A stretch of DNA of 64,000 nt from assembly GCA_963969595.1 (NCBI GenBank), contig OZ018415.1:8060001-8124000 (forward strand), given 5' to 3'. The notes beneath the pieces are model-generated. The model was not told the DNA's origin. It saw nothing but the letters and a program-made list of their open reading frames with translations, and did not search any database. Positions 34,701 through 45,270 of the stretch are shown one piece after another (the first letter of the stretch is position 1; each line of letters opens with the position of its first letter). Source of the stretch: Neckera pumila. Taxonomy: Eukaryota; Streptophyta; Bryopsida; Hypnales; Neckeraceae. The position numbers were made by a program, and so were the translations under genes.

Positions 34701-37700
34701 TTCTTATGCTTGACATTGTAAACTTGAACAATGTGTGGTTCTTGTGGTGGACTTCTTCAGTAAGACGTGTCACACTTTGCAATTGAACCTTTGAAGATAT
34801 GAAGATGAGGTCGTAGCTGTGCTTCCTCCTTAGTTTTTTTAGTAGGTCAAAGCTAATTCTGCAGGTTTTATATTTTTTGTGTCTAATTCTATGGAACATG
34901 GGGTTTGTGTGTAGGAACTGAATAGGCCCAGTATTGTAGGAAGGGGTTTGTATACAGCAAGATGGACCTTATTTTTACTTGATGCAAGTTAGTTTTGAGC
35001 ACATATGTAACAGAATGTTTAGTATGTGCAGGCCGAGACCAAAGAGGTAAAGAGCACATCAATCTTGGAGCATCGAGTGTATGTCGTAGTCCAACAAGGC
35101 AATGAGGAAGGAAGTGTTGTTATTATTTTTGAATGCCCTAGAGTAATGTGTATAAGAGAGCTTCACTGTTTCCCAATACAAGAGGTACTTGATGTTCTTC
35201 TTCTGCAGAAGATGTTAATCACAGTAATGGAGGATGACGATATCAACGCAAATAAGAATTCCAGTTCGTAGCAGACGTAGTCAAATGTTTCAGTGTTGCG
35301 TGAGACGCATGGACAACAAAGAAGTTGTTTCATGTGTAGATCGGCTTACTGATACCTTTGGAGCAGTGGCAACTTGAATAAGAGGGCAGTAGCCATCGTA
35401 TTGTGAAGAATGTTTGTATAATGTTGTTCGACTACCTACTCCATAGATTGTGAAGATGAAGGGTTGCTTGTGGTCCCAAAGTGTACTTAAGTTTTTTGGA
35501 GACGAGGGTGGTAGCTTTAGTAGTGGTGACAAGAGGACGAGGTGAACAGCTGAAGAGGAGACAATTTTTTTGTAGTAGGTTAGTCACTTCCATCTATGCA
35601 ATATGGTTAAATTGATGTGGTTTTAAATTGATGTTATTGTATGTAGAGGTCCGACATCTACAACAATCCGGGGATTGGTATCTAAACGCGATGGACATGC
35701 TGTTCACCTTGTGAGGCGCATGGTGTTCAGGGTTGTGGGCTTTCCGATTGCAATCTTCCAATATAGAACATCATTCATCAGGTCATTGTTTACTTTGGAG
35801 CTGACTATGTATGCAAACTGTGGAAACAGGTAACCATTTGGAGAGATTTATGGCTCTGGAAAATGAGAGCAATACAAGTAGGCTGAGCGCAAAAGCAATG
35901 GACTTCATTACTTGGAAGAAGACCAAGCAAGAAAGAAGAGGTAAGGACGATTCTGACAAGCAGAGGTCATTTTCGTTTTGCACAGTGCAGAACACAGTTG
36001 TTTCATAGTAAGTCATAGTGGAATAGTTATTCATAGTTGGGAGTAGGATGCGGACAATGACAATGATAATACGGAGTTACTTTATCACAGAGGAAGTAGG
36101 TGATCATTGATCCCGTCGTACAGGATGACGTATGGAAGTATTGAACAGAGCATTTCAATGATAGGACCTCTTGCAGTAAACAAGAAGGACATTGTGAAGG
36201 TCATTGTATTGAATTGTGAGTAATGAGCATGTCAACAAGTGAAGCAGTGCTCCTGCCGATTACAAAGTAGCAATGCCGATAAGTTTATGCTTCAGATGAA
36301 CATGGTGATCTTGTTTGAAATAACTTCGTATTGGGAGGAAACATGTGTGTCTTAGAACAAGGAGTCCATATGAATAATGGATGTGATTGATCAATAAGTA
36401 CGGAAAACCATTTTCTAATTTAAGATTTATAAACTCACCATTACATGAAGATGAATGTTAATAGAAGGAGTTGCATGGAGAATGTGGTGAGAAATGGAGA
36501 AGTAAATGAAAATTGAATGAAGAGACTGATGCTGACAAACATAGTGTAGAGAATTGTACACTCCGTTAGAAATGCATGTACGAGTTTTGTGAGGATTAAG
36601 AAAGGGAAGGTGCAGAAGAGGATTGGAAGACCAAAGTCGTTAACTTTTCAACCCTTAATTGGAGTGATGCCTGATTTTGTGAATTGTCTAGTCAATCATT
36701 ATATAGAGTAATAAGTGTCTGTACTTGATGAAAAATGAACTGTGTCTTTCTACTACAAGGTAGGGTATTGCAATTTGGCCACATTGTGGACACTAATAGG
36801 AAAGAAGAGTATCAGGGTTGACTTTTAGCTGAGTTGAGACTTTTAAAGAGTATGGGAGTAAGGAGCATGACCTTTAATAGCATGAGTTGCTAGAAGCGTG
36901 AGTGATGTTAATGATTGAAACAAGAGTGCACATTGGTAGCATGCATTATATGTTTCATAGAATTGGAAATATTCTACAATTAGTTTTTCCAATTTCTTTG
37001 AAGGATTTTGAAAAATTTCATAGAATATGCTCAAAAATGGATTATTCTTTCACAATTTAGAAAACATGGTTAAAACCTCCAAGTGCAGGCCTAGTTTCAG
37101 GTGAATTTGTTTTTTAACAAAAAAATCTATAATGAACAACTCATATTGACCTTCTTGTTGCTCTAATGAAATAGACATCTTGAAGATCGTTTCCTCAGAG
37201 ATATGTATGAAGAGTGACACATAAAAAATAAATCCCTGAATGTAATGTTGGTTTTATAAATACAAAAGTAATGGGCATCCAGTAGATATTGTGGATGCAT
37301 ATTTCCTGGGAAATGCTAAGTAGGAATACGAAGATTGTGGAAATGGTTTGCTCAAGAACAATTGTGCTTTCTTGGATTGTATGCTGAGGTGATTCTGACG
37401 GGCTATTAGTGAATGGAGATTCAATCTATATGCCTTGCCTGCATGTCACTACAAATTTATAGTTTTGGACATGCATTGGGACAATCAATGAAATTTGTAA
37501 AAGTAGAACTTTGTGGTACTGTGTGAATTGGATTGCATAGAAACTGAATACAAAGTGTGGAAAACGTGATAGGAAACCGAAGTGAATTGTAGCTAGCTAT
37601 GATTGTTAGATATGTAGGAATTGTGGATGTTAACAGTGTCCTCCTCTTGTAGTGTATAGTTGCCATGAATGAGAGGATAGTACATAGGACAGTATTGAAG

Positions 37701-37850
37701 AAAATGTTGAGTTGGAGTAAATGAATGAATGGGTTTTCAAAAACTATTTGCCATTTTTTTTTAGGGAAGCAGCAAAGTGCGTGCAATGTAGTGTGCTGTG
37801 AAGTGCATGTTCTTGATATTCTTGCATTCTTATTGAAATTATCATATTAA
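28756..37850. other. CACTA interior: AT-rich with exon-like islands, no recognised gene
   Basis: Several short protein-like stretches occur on the plus strand. One at about 35,032-35,271 follows a GCAG acceptor and reads 'STSILEHRVYVVVQQGNEEG'. Another at about 35,650-35,820 includes 'RDGHAVHLVRRMVFRVVGF'. No domain or continuous gene model could be supported. Long introns in a decayed gene, or captured host fragments, are both possible. Confidence 0.3.
35032..35271 (+). pseudogene. Exon-like open stretch, unknown
   Basis: Opened by an acceptor-like GTGCAG and closed by a TAG. It has about 80 codons, with hydrophobic and acidic segments (VYVVVQQ, VVIIFECP, VMEDDDIN). No family recognised; no intact neighbouring exon found. 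Confidence 0.25.
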
Positions 37851-37924
37851 CATTGAAGGTTGTCACGCTTGCAGAGGGGAAGACCACAACCTTCATTAAT
37901 CAAGTGCCCAATGAACAAACAGTA

Positions 37925-38110
37925 ATGAACATTTTGTTGTTCAATATTGTCCAAACTAACACAAATTCAACAGTTTTTAATGAAGTAATTAACACTTTTT
38001 TGTTGAATATTGTCCGAATCCACAAAAAAACAGCAATTTTTAGTTAAGTACTCAACAATTTTTTGTTAGATATTGTCTGCGCCGACAAGAATTTGACAGT
38101 TTTTAGTTGA
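37925..38110 (+). repeat. Subterminal repeats of the CACTA element, right side
   Basis: Three units of about 61 bp share the pattern 'ttttgttgaatattgtcc', then 'aacagtttttaatgaag'. CACTA transposases of this class bind such subterminal motifs; that role here is by analogy. The left end has looser copies at about 8600-8700. Confidence 0.75.
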
Positions 38111-38165
38111 ATACCGTCCAAGTCAACTCGAACAAAGCTACTAAAAAGAGTTAAAAAAAAGAGCA

Positions 38166-38213
38166 GTTTTTTGTTATTTTTTTGTCGGTTTGGTCACCAA
38201 TTTTCTAGTGGTG
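38166..38213. repeat. Right terminal inverted repeat of the CACTA element
   Basis: It ends GGTCACCAATTTTCTAGTGG followed by TG, the inverted counterpart of the left terminus, with one change in the last five bases (CACCA instead of CACTA). Flanked by ATG. Confidence 0.88.
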
Positions 38214-38811
38214 ATGGCTATAAGAGATTCTATGCCTCAGTGCACTTTGGAATTACTTTCAAAGATACTTAATTCTCTTGATCAAACTGTATGTGAATAT
38301 TCAAGTTGTCAATTTTCTTTGAAAGCTCATTTATAGACTCACATCATAAGCTCATTCAAAGACTCATGGGTAATTGCACACTAAAACACACAAAGTCCCA
38401 TCATGCACTTGAGGTGCATAGCATGCTTAAATTGCACTAGTTTTGCATCAAAATTGTACTATTTGCACCAAAATTTGTACTATCATATTTAGTCTTTTTT
38501 ACTGCAAATAATTCATGAATTTCAACTAAAAAAACAAGACACATCTACTTTTACAATTTGTATAAAATATAAATTGAAAAAATAAGAATAAAGAATATAT
38601 TTTTTTAAGACCTTAAAACTGAATCTAGAATTCAGACCTTCAAATTTGAACATAAAAATTCAAAAAAATACTTAAGTAGTATGAACTTGAAAACTCAATT
38701 ATTTCAATTGTAAAAATTAGAACAAAAAAATTAAAAATTATCAGAATAACTTGCATTATCAAAAAAAATTATTTGGCATAAATTTTCCATTTTTGAGCAC
38801 TTGAAAATATT
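38214..38811. other. Spacer between CACTA element and NLR gene
   Basis: AT-rich; no coding or structural feature seen. Confidence 0.4.
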
Positions 38812-39106
38812 TTAAAATACCTTGTGGAGATAAATTAATAGCCTAGATAGCCTTTTGCCTCCAAAAATTGACTTCCATTTTAAATTCAATGTGCATTTAT
38901 CATAGACATGTTTCAAGTTTTTCAAAACATTGCATTTTAGTCCATTGAGACAAAAAAAACCTTGTGCACCCTTGTGTGCAACCATCCTCACATTAAAAGC
39001 TTCACAATTGCAAGTCATTTTAATCCACCAATGCTCTTTGACAAGATATTCAAAAAATTGTATCTTCAAAGATTCAATTCATTGAAAAAACTAACTCATT
39101 GAAGTT
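38812..39106 (-). pseudogene. Decayed 3' extension of the NLR gene
   Basis: Directly after the stop of the receptor ORF the minus strand continues with sequence resembling another 144-bp LRR unit. The DNA around 39,020-39,070 matches the 'gaatctttgaaagtgc...agcattgg...ttaaaatg.ctt' pattern of the upstream repeats, with many changes. Further on, similarity fades. The original receptor probably had more LRRs. Confidence 0.5.
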
Positions 39107-40246
39107 CTACAAAAGCTCATTCGAAGGTCTATACCTTTCAAGATCCAACTCTGTAAGACATTTCAAGCCTCCAATGCTTTGAGGTAGCACTTTTAAGCAC
39201 TGACATCCTTGAAGATTCAATACGGTGAGAGAGTTCAAACCTCCAATGCTCTCTGGAAGCTCACTCAAGGATTGACACCCATCTAGGTCCAACTTTGTAA
39301 GACATTTCAAGCCTCCAATGCTTTGAGGAAGCACTTTCAAGGATTCACATCCTTGAAGATTTAACTCTTTAAGATTACCCAACTCTCCGATGCTCTCTGG
39401 AAGCTCATTCAAAGATCCACACCTTTGAAGATCCAACTGTGTAAGACATTTCCAACCTCCAATGCTTTGAGGAAGCACTTTCAAGGATTCACATCCTCGA
39501 AGACATAGCTCTGTAAGATTGTCCAACTCTTCAATGCTCTCCGGAAGCTCATTCAAAAATCGACACCTTTGAAGATCTAATTTTGTAAGATATTTTAAGC
39601 CTCCAATGCTTTGAGGAAGCACTTTTAAAGATTCACATCCTTGAAGATACAATTCTTTAAGGTTGTCCAATTCTCCAATGCTCTTTGGAAGTTCACTCAA
39701 GGATTTGCACCCATGTAGATTCAAGTTTGTAAGACATTTCAAGCCTCCAATGCTTTGAGGAATCACTTTTAAGGATTGACATCCATGAAGATCTAACACA
39801 ATGAGAGAGTTCAATTCTCCGATGCTCTCTGGAAGCTCCTTCAAGGTTCGACACCCTCGAAGATCAAACTCTGTAAGACATTTCAAGCCTCCAATGCTTT
39901 CAGGAAGCACTTTCAAGGATACACACCATTGAGGATAAAACTCTTTAAGATTGCTCAACTTTCCGATACTCTTTGGAAGCTCATTCAAGGATCCACACCA
40001 ATATAGATGCAACTTTATAAGACGTTTCAAGCTTCCAATGCTTTCAGGAACCATTTTCAAGGATTTACATCCTCCAAGATATAACTCTTCAAGAGTGTCC
40101 AACTCGCCGATGCTCTCCGGAAGATTAATCAAGGATTTACACCCATGCAGATACAACTTTGTAAGACATTTCAAGCCTCCAATGCTTTGAGGAAGCACTT
40201 TTAAGGATTCACATCCTCCAAAATACAACTCTTTAACATTTTCCAA
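39107..40246 (-). repeat. 144-bp tandem repeats encoding paired LRRs
   Basis: LRRs alternate between a 'GLKCLTKL.L' type and a 'ELDNLKEL.L' type, so the true repeat is 48 residues (144 bp), about eight copies. Copies are nearly identical in DNA, for example the plus-strand string 'ccaatgctttgaggaagcac'. This shows recent amplification by unequal exchange. Confidence 0.9.
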
Positions 40247-42112
40247 CTCTTCGATGTCCTCTGGAAGCTCACTTAGAGACCCACATCCATCTAGATTCAG
40301 AACTAGAAGACCCCGCAATCCACACATCTTTGGAAGCTTTTTATCAAAATGATTTCTTGAAAGGTCTAGATATTGTAAGGCTTGCAAGTTGGAGAAGAAT
40401 GCCTCAGGAATATACAATCTTCTTTTGCAAGTAGACATTTCAGATAGCAAACATACTCGAAGATCAGGAGCGTGAAGTTGGCTGGGCCATTCCAAAATGG
40501 TACTTTGCATGAGTGACATCCTTTGAATCTTCTTAAGTGACTTGTTTGCAGAAAGCGATGTCACAACTTTCCCTGATTGAAACCAACATTTGGATGCACA
40601 GTCCTCTGGTTTTGATTTGCTAATGATGTATATTGCAAGATCCCGTAGAATGTCATGTACCATAATGTATCCAGCCTTACGATTCCAATCAACCATGGAC
40701 CGCTTCACAAGAATTTCAAGATGTACTCTAGCTACATCTTCGGCTTCCTTTCCTTCAAGTGCACCAAATAATCCTTCTGCAATCCACACCGCGAATAAAC
40801 GTCCAATTGGAATCTTGTAGTCTTCTGGAAACGCAGCACAATACAAAAAGCATGTCTTTGTCACTTCATGCTTCAAGTCATCATAACTTAGTTGTAAACA
40901 ATGATACAACTCATCATCCACATTGGAATCTAATAATGGCTTGGATTGTTTCAATTCCGATAAGGCAGAACGCCATTCGGCAACGTCATTTTTGTCCAAC
41001 ATCGCATTGCCTATAACTATCAATGCTAGTGGAAGCCCTTTGCATTCCTTGCAAATCTCTCTTGCCAAGTCTTCTGATATATTTGGTGGAAGAATGCCAC
41101 TTTCCAATGCATGAGCACAAAACAATGTCCAACTATCTTCATCTGATAGCAGTAATACTACTTCCACTTCAGCATGAACTTTAGAGAGGACCGTCGCACT
41201 TCGGGTGGTTATGAGAGTAGTCGATCCGGGAGCTGAGGCAACATTCAACCAATACATCATTTCTCGGTGATCACATTGTTTTCCCCACACATCATCTAAA
41301 ATCAAGAACATCTTCTTCTTGGCAAATGCATTCCATAAATACGTACGTTGGTCTTCTTGGTTGCGATGAGCATACTCCTCCTCAAATACACCATCATTCA
41401 AGAACTTCCCCATGGTTTTATACAAGTCTGATATTCTTGCATCCAAACCAACTGTAATCCACAAGATGCCTTCTGACCCATACACAACTTTGATGTCTTC
41501 ATCATTATTCAATTGCCTAGCAAGCAAAGTTTTTCCAGCTCCACCCCTTCCTTGCAAACCAAGGTAAGTGGGCTTGGCTTTTATGTGACTTGCCAATACA
41601 AATGTCTTGAGATTGTTGAACGGTTTCTCCACCCCAACAATCAAGGGAGGAGTTGATTGTGTCACAAAATCAACTTTTGATTTTGATTGCTTCTGAGCTG
41701 AGTTTGAAGATTGGATATTAATACCAAGAGTGGCTAGAATTGCATTCAACCTTGCTTCATCAATTTGATCAGTAATGTGTTTTAAGCGAGATGGTAATTT
41801 GCGCCACCGCCATACCTTCATCAGTCTTAGCAATTGGCCACTGCGGGATTCCTTGAGACATTCTTCTAGAACACTTTGAGCATTGATTAATGTTGTATTG
41901 AATTCCGACAACCAGTCTGAATGCTCCCGCTTCCAATTGGTTGAATTTTCTTCAATGACCAAGAGCAAGGGAATAATTTTATCCACCTTGACCTTGAGAG
42001 CTTTGCAACTCTCTTTGACTCTTATTGCCCCGTCCGCAGCATCAATCACCTCTTTTAGCAACGAACTCACAATTGCTCCTACCAATGCTGGAGTAAAAAG
42101 TGGATCTCCCAT
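39107..42112 (-). CDS. RPW8-like/NB-ARC/LRR disease-resistance receptor (NLR), 1001 aa
   Basis: A single uninterrupted frame. Residues 1-130 form a helical N-terminal domain resembling RPW8-type coils (LVGAIVSSLLKEVIDAADGA pattern, basic KVWRWRKLPSRL near 99-110). The NB-ARC domain shows the P-loop GRGGAGKT (188-195), kinase-2 FLILDDVW (269-276), RNBS-B TLITTRS (299-305), GLPLAL (359-364), RNBS-D CFLYCAAFPEDYK (421-433) and an MHD variant VHD (485-487). About 18 LRRs of 24 residues follow from residue 575, many reading LPQSIGGLKCL or LPESIGEL. NLRs act as intracellular immune receptors that switch on nucleotide exchange; a role here in immunity is inference from family. The start ATG lies 6 bp after an AG that looks like the acceptor of a 5'UTR intron (GTGTAG|GGCACC). 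The C-terminus ends abruptly at NELL, inside an LRR. Confidence 0.93.
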   Translation of the reverse strand: MGDPLFTPALVGAIVSSLLKEVIDAADGAIRVKESCKALKVKVDKIIPLLLVIEENSTNWKREHSDWLSEFNTTLINAQSVLEECLKESRSGQLLRLMKVWRWRKLPSRLKHITDQIDEARLNAILATLGINIQSSNSAQKQSKSKVDFVTQSTPPLIVGVEKPFNNLKTFVLASHIKAKPTYLGLQGRGGAGKTLLARQLNNDEDIKVVYGSEGILWITVGLDARISDLYKTMGKFLNDGVFEEEYAHRNQEDQRTYLWNAFAKKKMFLILDDVWGKQCDHREMMYWLNVASAPGSTTLITTRSATVLSKVHAEVEVVLLLSDEDSWTLFCAHALESGILPPNISEDLAREICKECKGLPLALIVIGNAMLDKNDVAEWRSALSELKQSKPLLDSNVDDELYHCLQLSYDDLKHEVTKTCFLYCAAFPEDYKIPIGRLFAVWIAEGLFGALEGKEAEDVARVHLEILVKRSMVDWNRKAGYIMVHDILRDLAIYIISKSKPEDCASKCWFQSGKVVTSLSANKSLKKIQRMSLMQSTILEWPSQLHAPDLRVCLLSEMSTCKRRLYIPEAFFSNLQALQYLDLSRNHFDKKLPKMCGLRGLLVLNLDGCGSLSELPEDIEELENVKELYFGGCESLKVLPQSIGGLKCLTKLYLHGCKSLINLPESIGELDTLEELYLGGCKSLKMVPESIGSLKRLIKLHLYWCGSLNELPKSIGKLSNLKEFYPQWCVSLKVLPESIGGLKCLTEFDLRGCRTLKELPESIGELNSLIVLDLHGCQSLKVIPQSIGGLKCLTNLNLHGCKSLSELPKSIGELDNLKELYLQGCESLKVLPQSIGGLKYLTKLDLQRCRFLNELPESIEELDNLTELCLRGCESLKVLPQSIGGWKCLTQLDLQRCGSLNELPESIGELGNLKELNLQGCESLKVLPQSIGGLKCLTKLDLDGCQSLSELPESIGGLNSLTVLNLQGCQCLKVLPQSIGGLKCLTELDLERYRPSNELL

Positions 42113-44444
42113 GGTGCCCTACACATATGCCAAGAATACCATCTCATACTCTAACAACATTCTAAAATGGAAAACATTGCACCCATATCAAAAAATAAAA
42201 AAAAATACATTTAAAGATAAAATTGTAACTAATTTTCTATACACTTCAATATAAAATGAATTTACTAAGACTTGCATGCATACTCATACAAATTTTTACA
42301 GAGAAGTATAGATAGATAACTAACAAGATCCATTATCAAGAAAATTCCTAATTAGTACCAAATTCTTCTATTGCATGCTTGTGAAAAGCATTCATTTGAC
42401 AAATTTATAGCATACATAAGTGAATCAAATTCTATGTTTGTTGACAAAGTTAATATCAACTACAAATACAACACAAGTCACTTTGAATGAATCTTAGATG
42501 CCAAATGCAAGATCTACTTTTCTATGAAATACCAATAAGCAAAGTATCTATTGGTGGGCATAATGGTTGCCTTGCACTAATAGGATGGATGAATATTTCA
42601 ATTTCTTTCTCCAAAGATAGTTGAATGTATGAGCTATAGAGAGTAGTCAAAATTCATCTCTTCTAATTGTGTAAGAAGCTATTATGAGTCTAAAAATAGA
42701 CCAAAAGAATTACGGAGTACTAGATTGTCCTCATACCAAAGATTCATTAAATTGACCAAAAAATTCTTCATCACGATGGTCATCCAATAATTAGCCTTAC
42801 ATAGTCAATTTTTTTTATATATAAACCTTCAATATCAAGGCTCTAAAATCATCATATTCTTTGATGGTTTTGATTTTCCAAAGGTAGAAGTTCCCTTTAT
42901 TATTACTTAAGTCCCAAAGTCTTCTTTTCATCAAATTCCACTCAAAATTGCAATTTCTATTGCAAAGTCCAAAAACTTTAAAATTTGTTATTTTCGCATA
43001 TCTAACCCAATTTTGCAATAGACTAGCATAAGAATGTATAGATCAAAGAAATTTCAAAATCTTTGAAAGCATGGATTTTAAGATATTTGTGTTTAAGTGG
43101 AAAAATATTGTTTTCTTGCACCTTGCCTACCTAGATTATAAGGCTTTGAATCTTCTTGGCTTAAGGTTTTTGCACTACATATATTGAATGGAATTTTTTT
43201 ATGTTAAACTATTGAATTGAAAGTCTAAGAGAATAATTTCAAAATACGCCTACTTGATTTTTACTCTTTAGTTTAAGTTAATTTTGTTAAATAGAAGTAG
43301 GTCTCAAATTGAACAAAACACTAAGTCCTCAATAGCTCTAAGACTATTCAAGCAACGAACTTAACCCTACCAAACAATTTTTTTTTAAAACTATGTGATA
43401 ACTGCAATTAAAAAACTGAATCCTATAAACTTGTTTTTTCAAAAAGATATTTAAATTGTGCAAAAAACAATATTGTCCATAATTTCCTCATTACTCATCC
43501 AAATAAAATGAACCAAATCTTTCCATGTAAACAAGAGTATTTTCCATGAAAAAAAAAAAAATTTATTTCATTTTGACCTTTATGTTTTTTTGGTGTTGCC
43601 TTATGAACAAACTAAAGGTGGAATTTTTTTTGCTTTTGAGCATCTATTGAAATAAAAACTATATTCTCTGAAAGCTAATGTATTTTCCTATCTTCTAAAA
43701 AGTTTTAAGAAATCACATTGATACCGTGGGAACCTATCCAAAATTTATTTTGTCCCTCGAAGAAGACAAAAAAACTTTAGTGGTTAACCACTCTATTACT
43801 CACTGAAAACTTTCATCTTCCCATACTGTAGATACTTTTATTCGGTCAAATCTTATTATTCAATATTGATGGTCTTAAATTGAATGCACAACCATAAACA
43901 ACATTAGGATGGAAAATTATTGGAAAAATGGTTTATAATAGGCTTTTCTGCTAGATCCATTAGAAAAGCATATTCATTTGATTCATAGTGGAATTGGTTT
44001 AGCAGTAATGGAACTCTTATTATACTACAAGAATCCAAAAACTCAAGTCTACTATGCATATTTGACCATACAACATCCAAGGTATTTCTATAACCTATGT
44101 AAGTGACCAAACTTTGTAAAATGAACACAACCACTATATACAAAATGTTAAATGTTAATGTCATGAAAAAAAATTCTGGACTTTCCAAAGTCCAGAAATA
44201 ACATCGAATCTACATTTGAATGATGAAATCATAATGTATATATAGTCCAAATGTAGATTTTTGGATAATTAGAATGGGTCAAAATCATTATTCTGGATTA
44301 ATAAGAATTAAAGAAAATAAAAAGTAGATAAGTATCAATTGTTAGTGATACATTTTCAAGTACAAAAATTTGTCCATAATTCCTAAATAAGTCCAAAATT
44401 AGTTAAATTGATCTTAATGAATTGAAGAGGCACATAAATACTAA
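42113..44444. other. 5' region of the NLR gene and intergenic DNA
   Basis: Presumed 5'UTR intron and promoter of the receptor on the minus strand. AT-rich; no TATA element can be chosen with confidence. No other gene seen. Confidence 0.4.
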
Positions 44445-44776
44445 TGGTAAATTTGGTTAAAATGGCGGCATTCAATTACAATGGCACGTTATTTCAGTTC
44501 AGAACGGCCGTTCTGAAATCTACACTTGTCATCAATTCTAAAAAATCTACGTCTTTCCTAGATAGCTAGAATCTATACCAATCCTAGATTTTCTAGAACG
44601 GTTGGTCTAAAATCTATATCATTCCTAGATGTTAGAAATCTACAACAGTCTTAGATGTCTAGAATCTATACCCATTCTAGATGTTCAATGCCAGACAGTC
44701 TGAAAAAATGGCATAAGGAATATGGCACAAGGGAAATATGGCACTAAGAATACCGCCATTTTAACGAAATTTGCCA
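44445..44776. mobile_element. TIR element with TGGTAAATTTGG termini
   Basis: The left end TGGTAAATTTGGTTAAAATG and the inverted right end (TGGCAAATTTCGTTAAAATG on the minus strand) match at about 18 of 20 positions, and similarity continues over GCGGCATTC/GCGGTATTC. TACTA occurs next to both ends, a possible 5-bp duplication. Inside, a degenerate unit around 'tctagaatctata' is repeated five times. No coding capacity in 332 bp. Confidence 0.7.
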
Positions 44777-45270
44777 TACTAGTACTATGACCCCCAAAAA
44801 TGCCAATTATGTGTTTGAGCCGTCCCAAAAGACATGCAAAACATGATACACAGCATGCAAATGTCATTAACTAGTTGAAAATACAGGTATGAATACATTA
44901 TCCCATCTCTTTTATACCTCTAGTGAACGTACTCATCTATTGCAACTTGTATCTCATATTATAATCCTTGAAATCAAAAACAAGGCATGTCCTAAATGAT
45001 CATGTTATCTCTGAGTCCCCAAATCTACAAACATGAGAAAGAACTCAAAGAAGGAATGAATTGGTACCAACAAATCTCTGCGTTCTTTACGAGAGAAAAG
45101 GAGCTCTTCGTTGCAACCAATGTCAACAGATCCGTTCCAAGCTGATTCCTTCAACATGCCGACAATCAGAACCCGTGCTCTTGAACAGATCGAAGTGTTT
45201 CACTGCATAGCAAATCCCAACTGTAAGCAAAGACTCCACCACCTCCGAGCTAGCAGCTGCAAATGCCGCA
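44777..45270. other. Intergenic, possible small exon on the minus strand
   Basis: Around 45,123-45,330 the minus strand is open and reads 'CKCLYAAFAAASSEVVESLL', 'AVKHFDLFKSTGSDCRHVEG'. This is more protein-like than its neighbourhood. No family is recognised and no flanking exons were found. Confidence 0.3.

Larger units (their letters stand above)
8553..38213 (-). mobile_element. ~29.7-kb CACTA (En/Spm-type) transposon with nested insertions
   Basis: The left end at 8553 reads CACTACTAGAAAATGGTGAC. The right end, read inward on the other strand, is CACCACTAGAAAATTGGTGA. The match continues for about 40 bp with few differences (CCGAACTGACAAAAA against CCAAACCGACAAAAA). Both sides are flanked by ATG (8550-8552 and 38214-38216), the 3-bp duplication expected for CACTA elements. 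Subterminal repeats lie inside both ends. A TNP2-type transposase remnant on the minus strand near the left end fits the family. Large size is explained partly by nested elements: a 6.1-kb DDE element, a MITE, and a second CACTA-like end. The terminal CACCA instead of CACTA on the right and the broken transposase suggest it is no longer autonomous. Confidence 0.85.

Noticed and set aside
37853..38047. 64-aa ORF at the right end of the CACTA element
   Set aside because: Made of the subterminal repeats.
39951..40190. Plus-strand ORF opposite the NLR LRRs
   Set aside because: Shadow of the 144-bp repeats.
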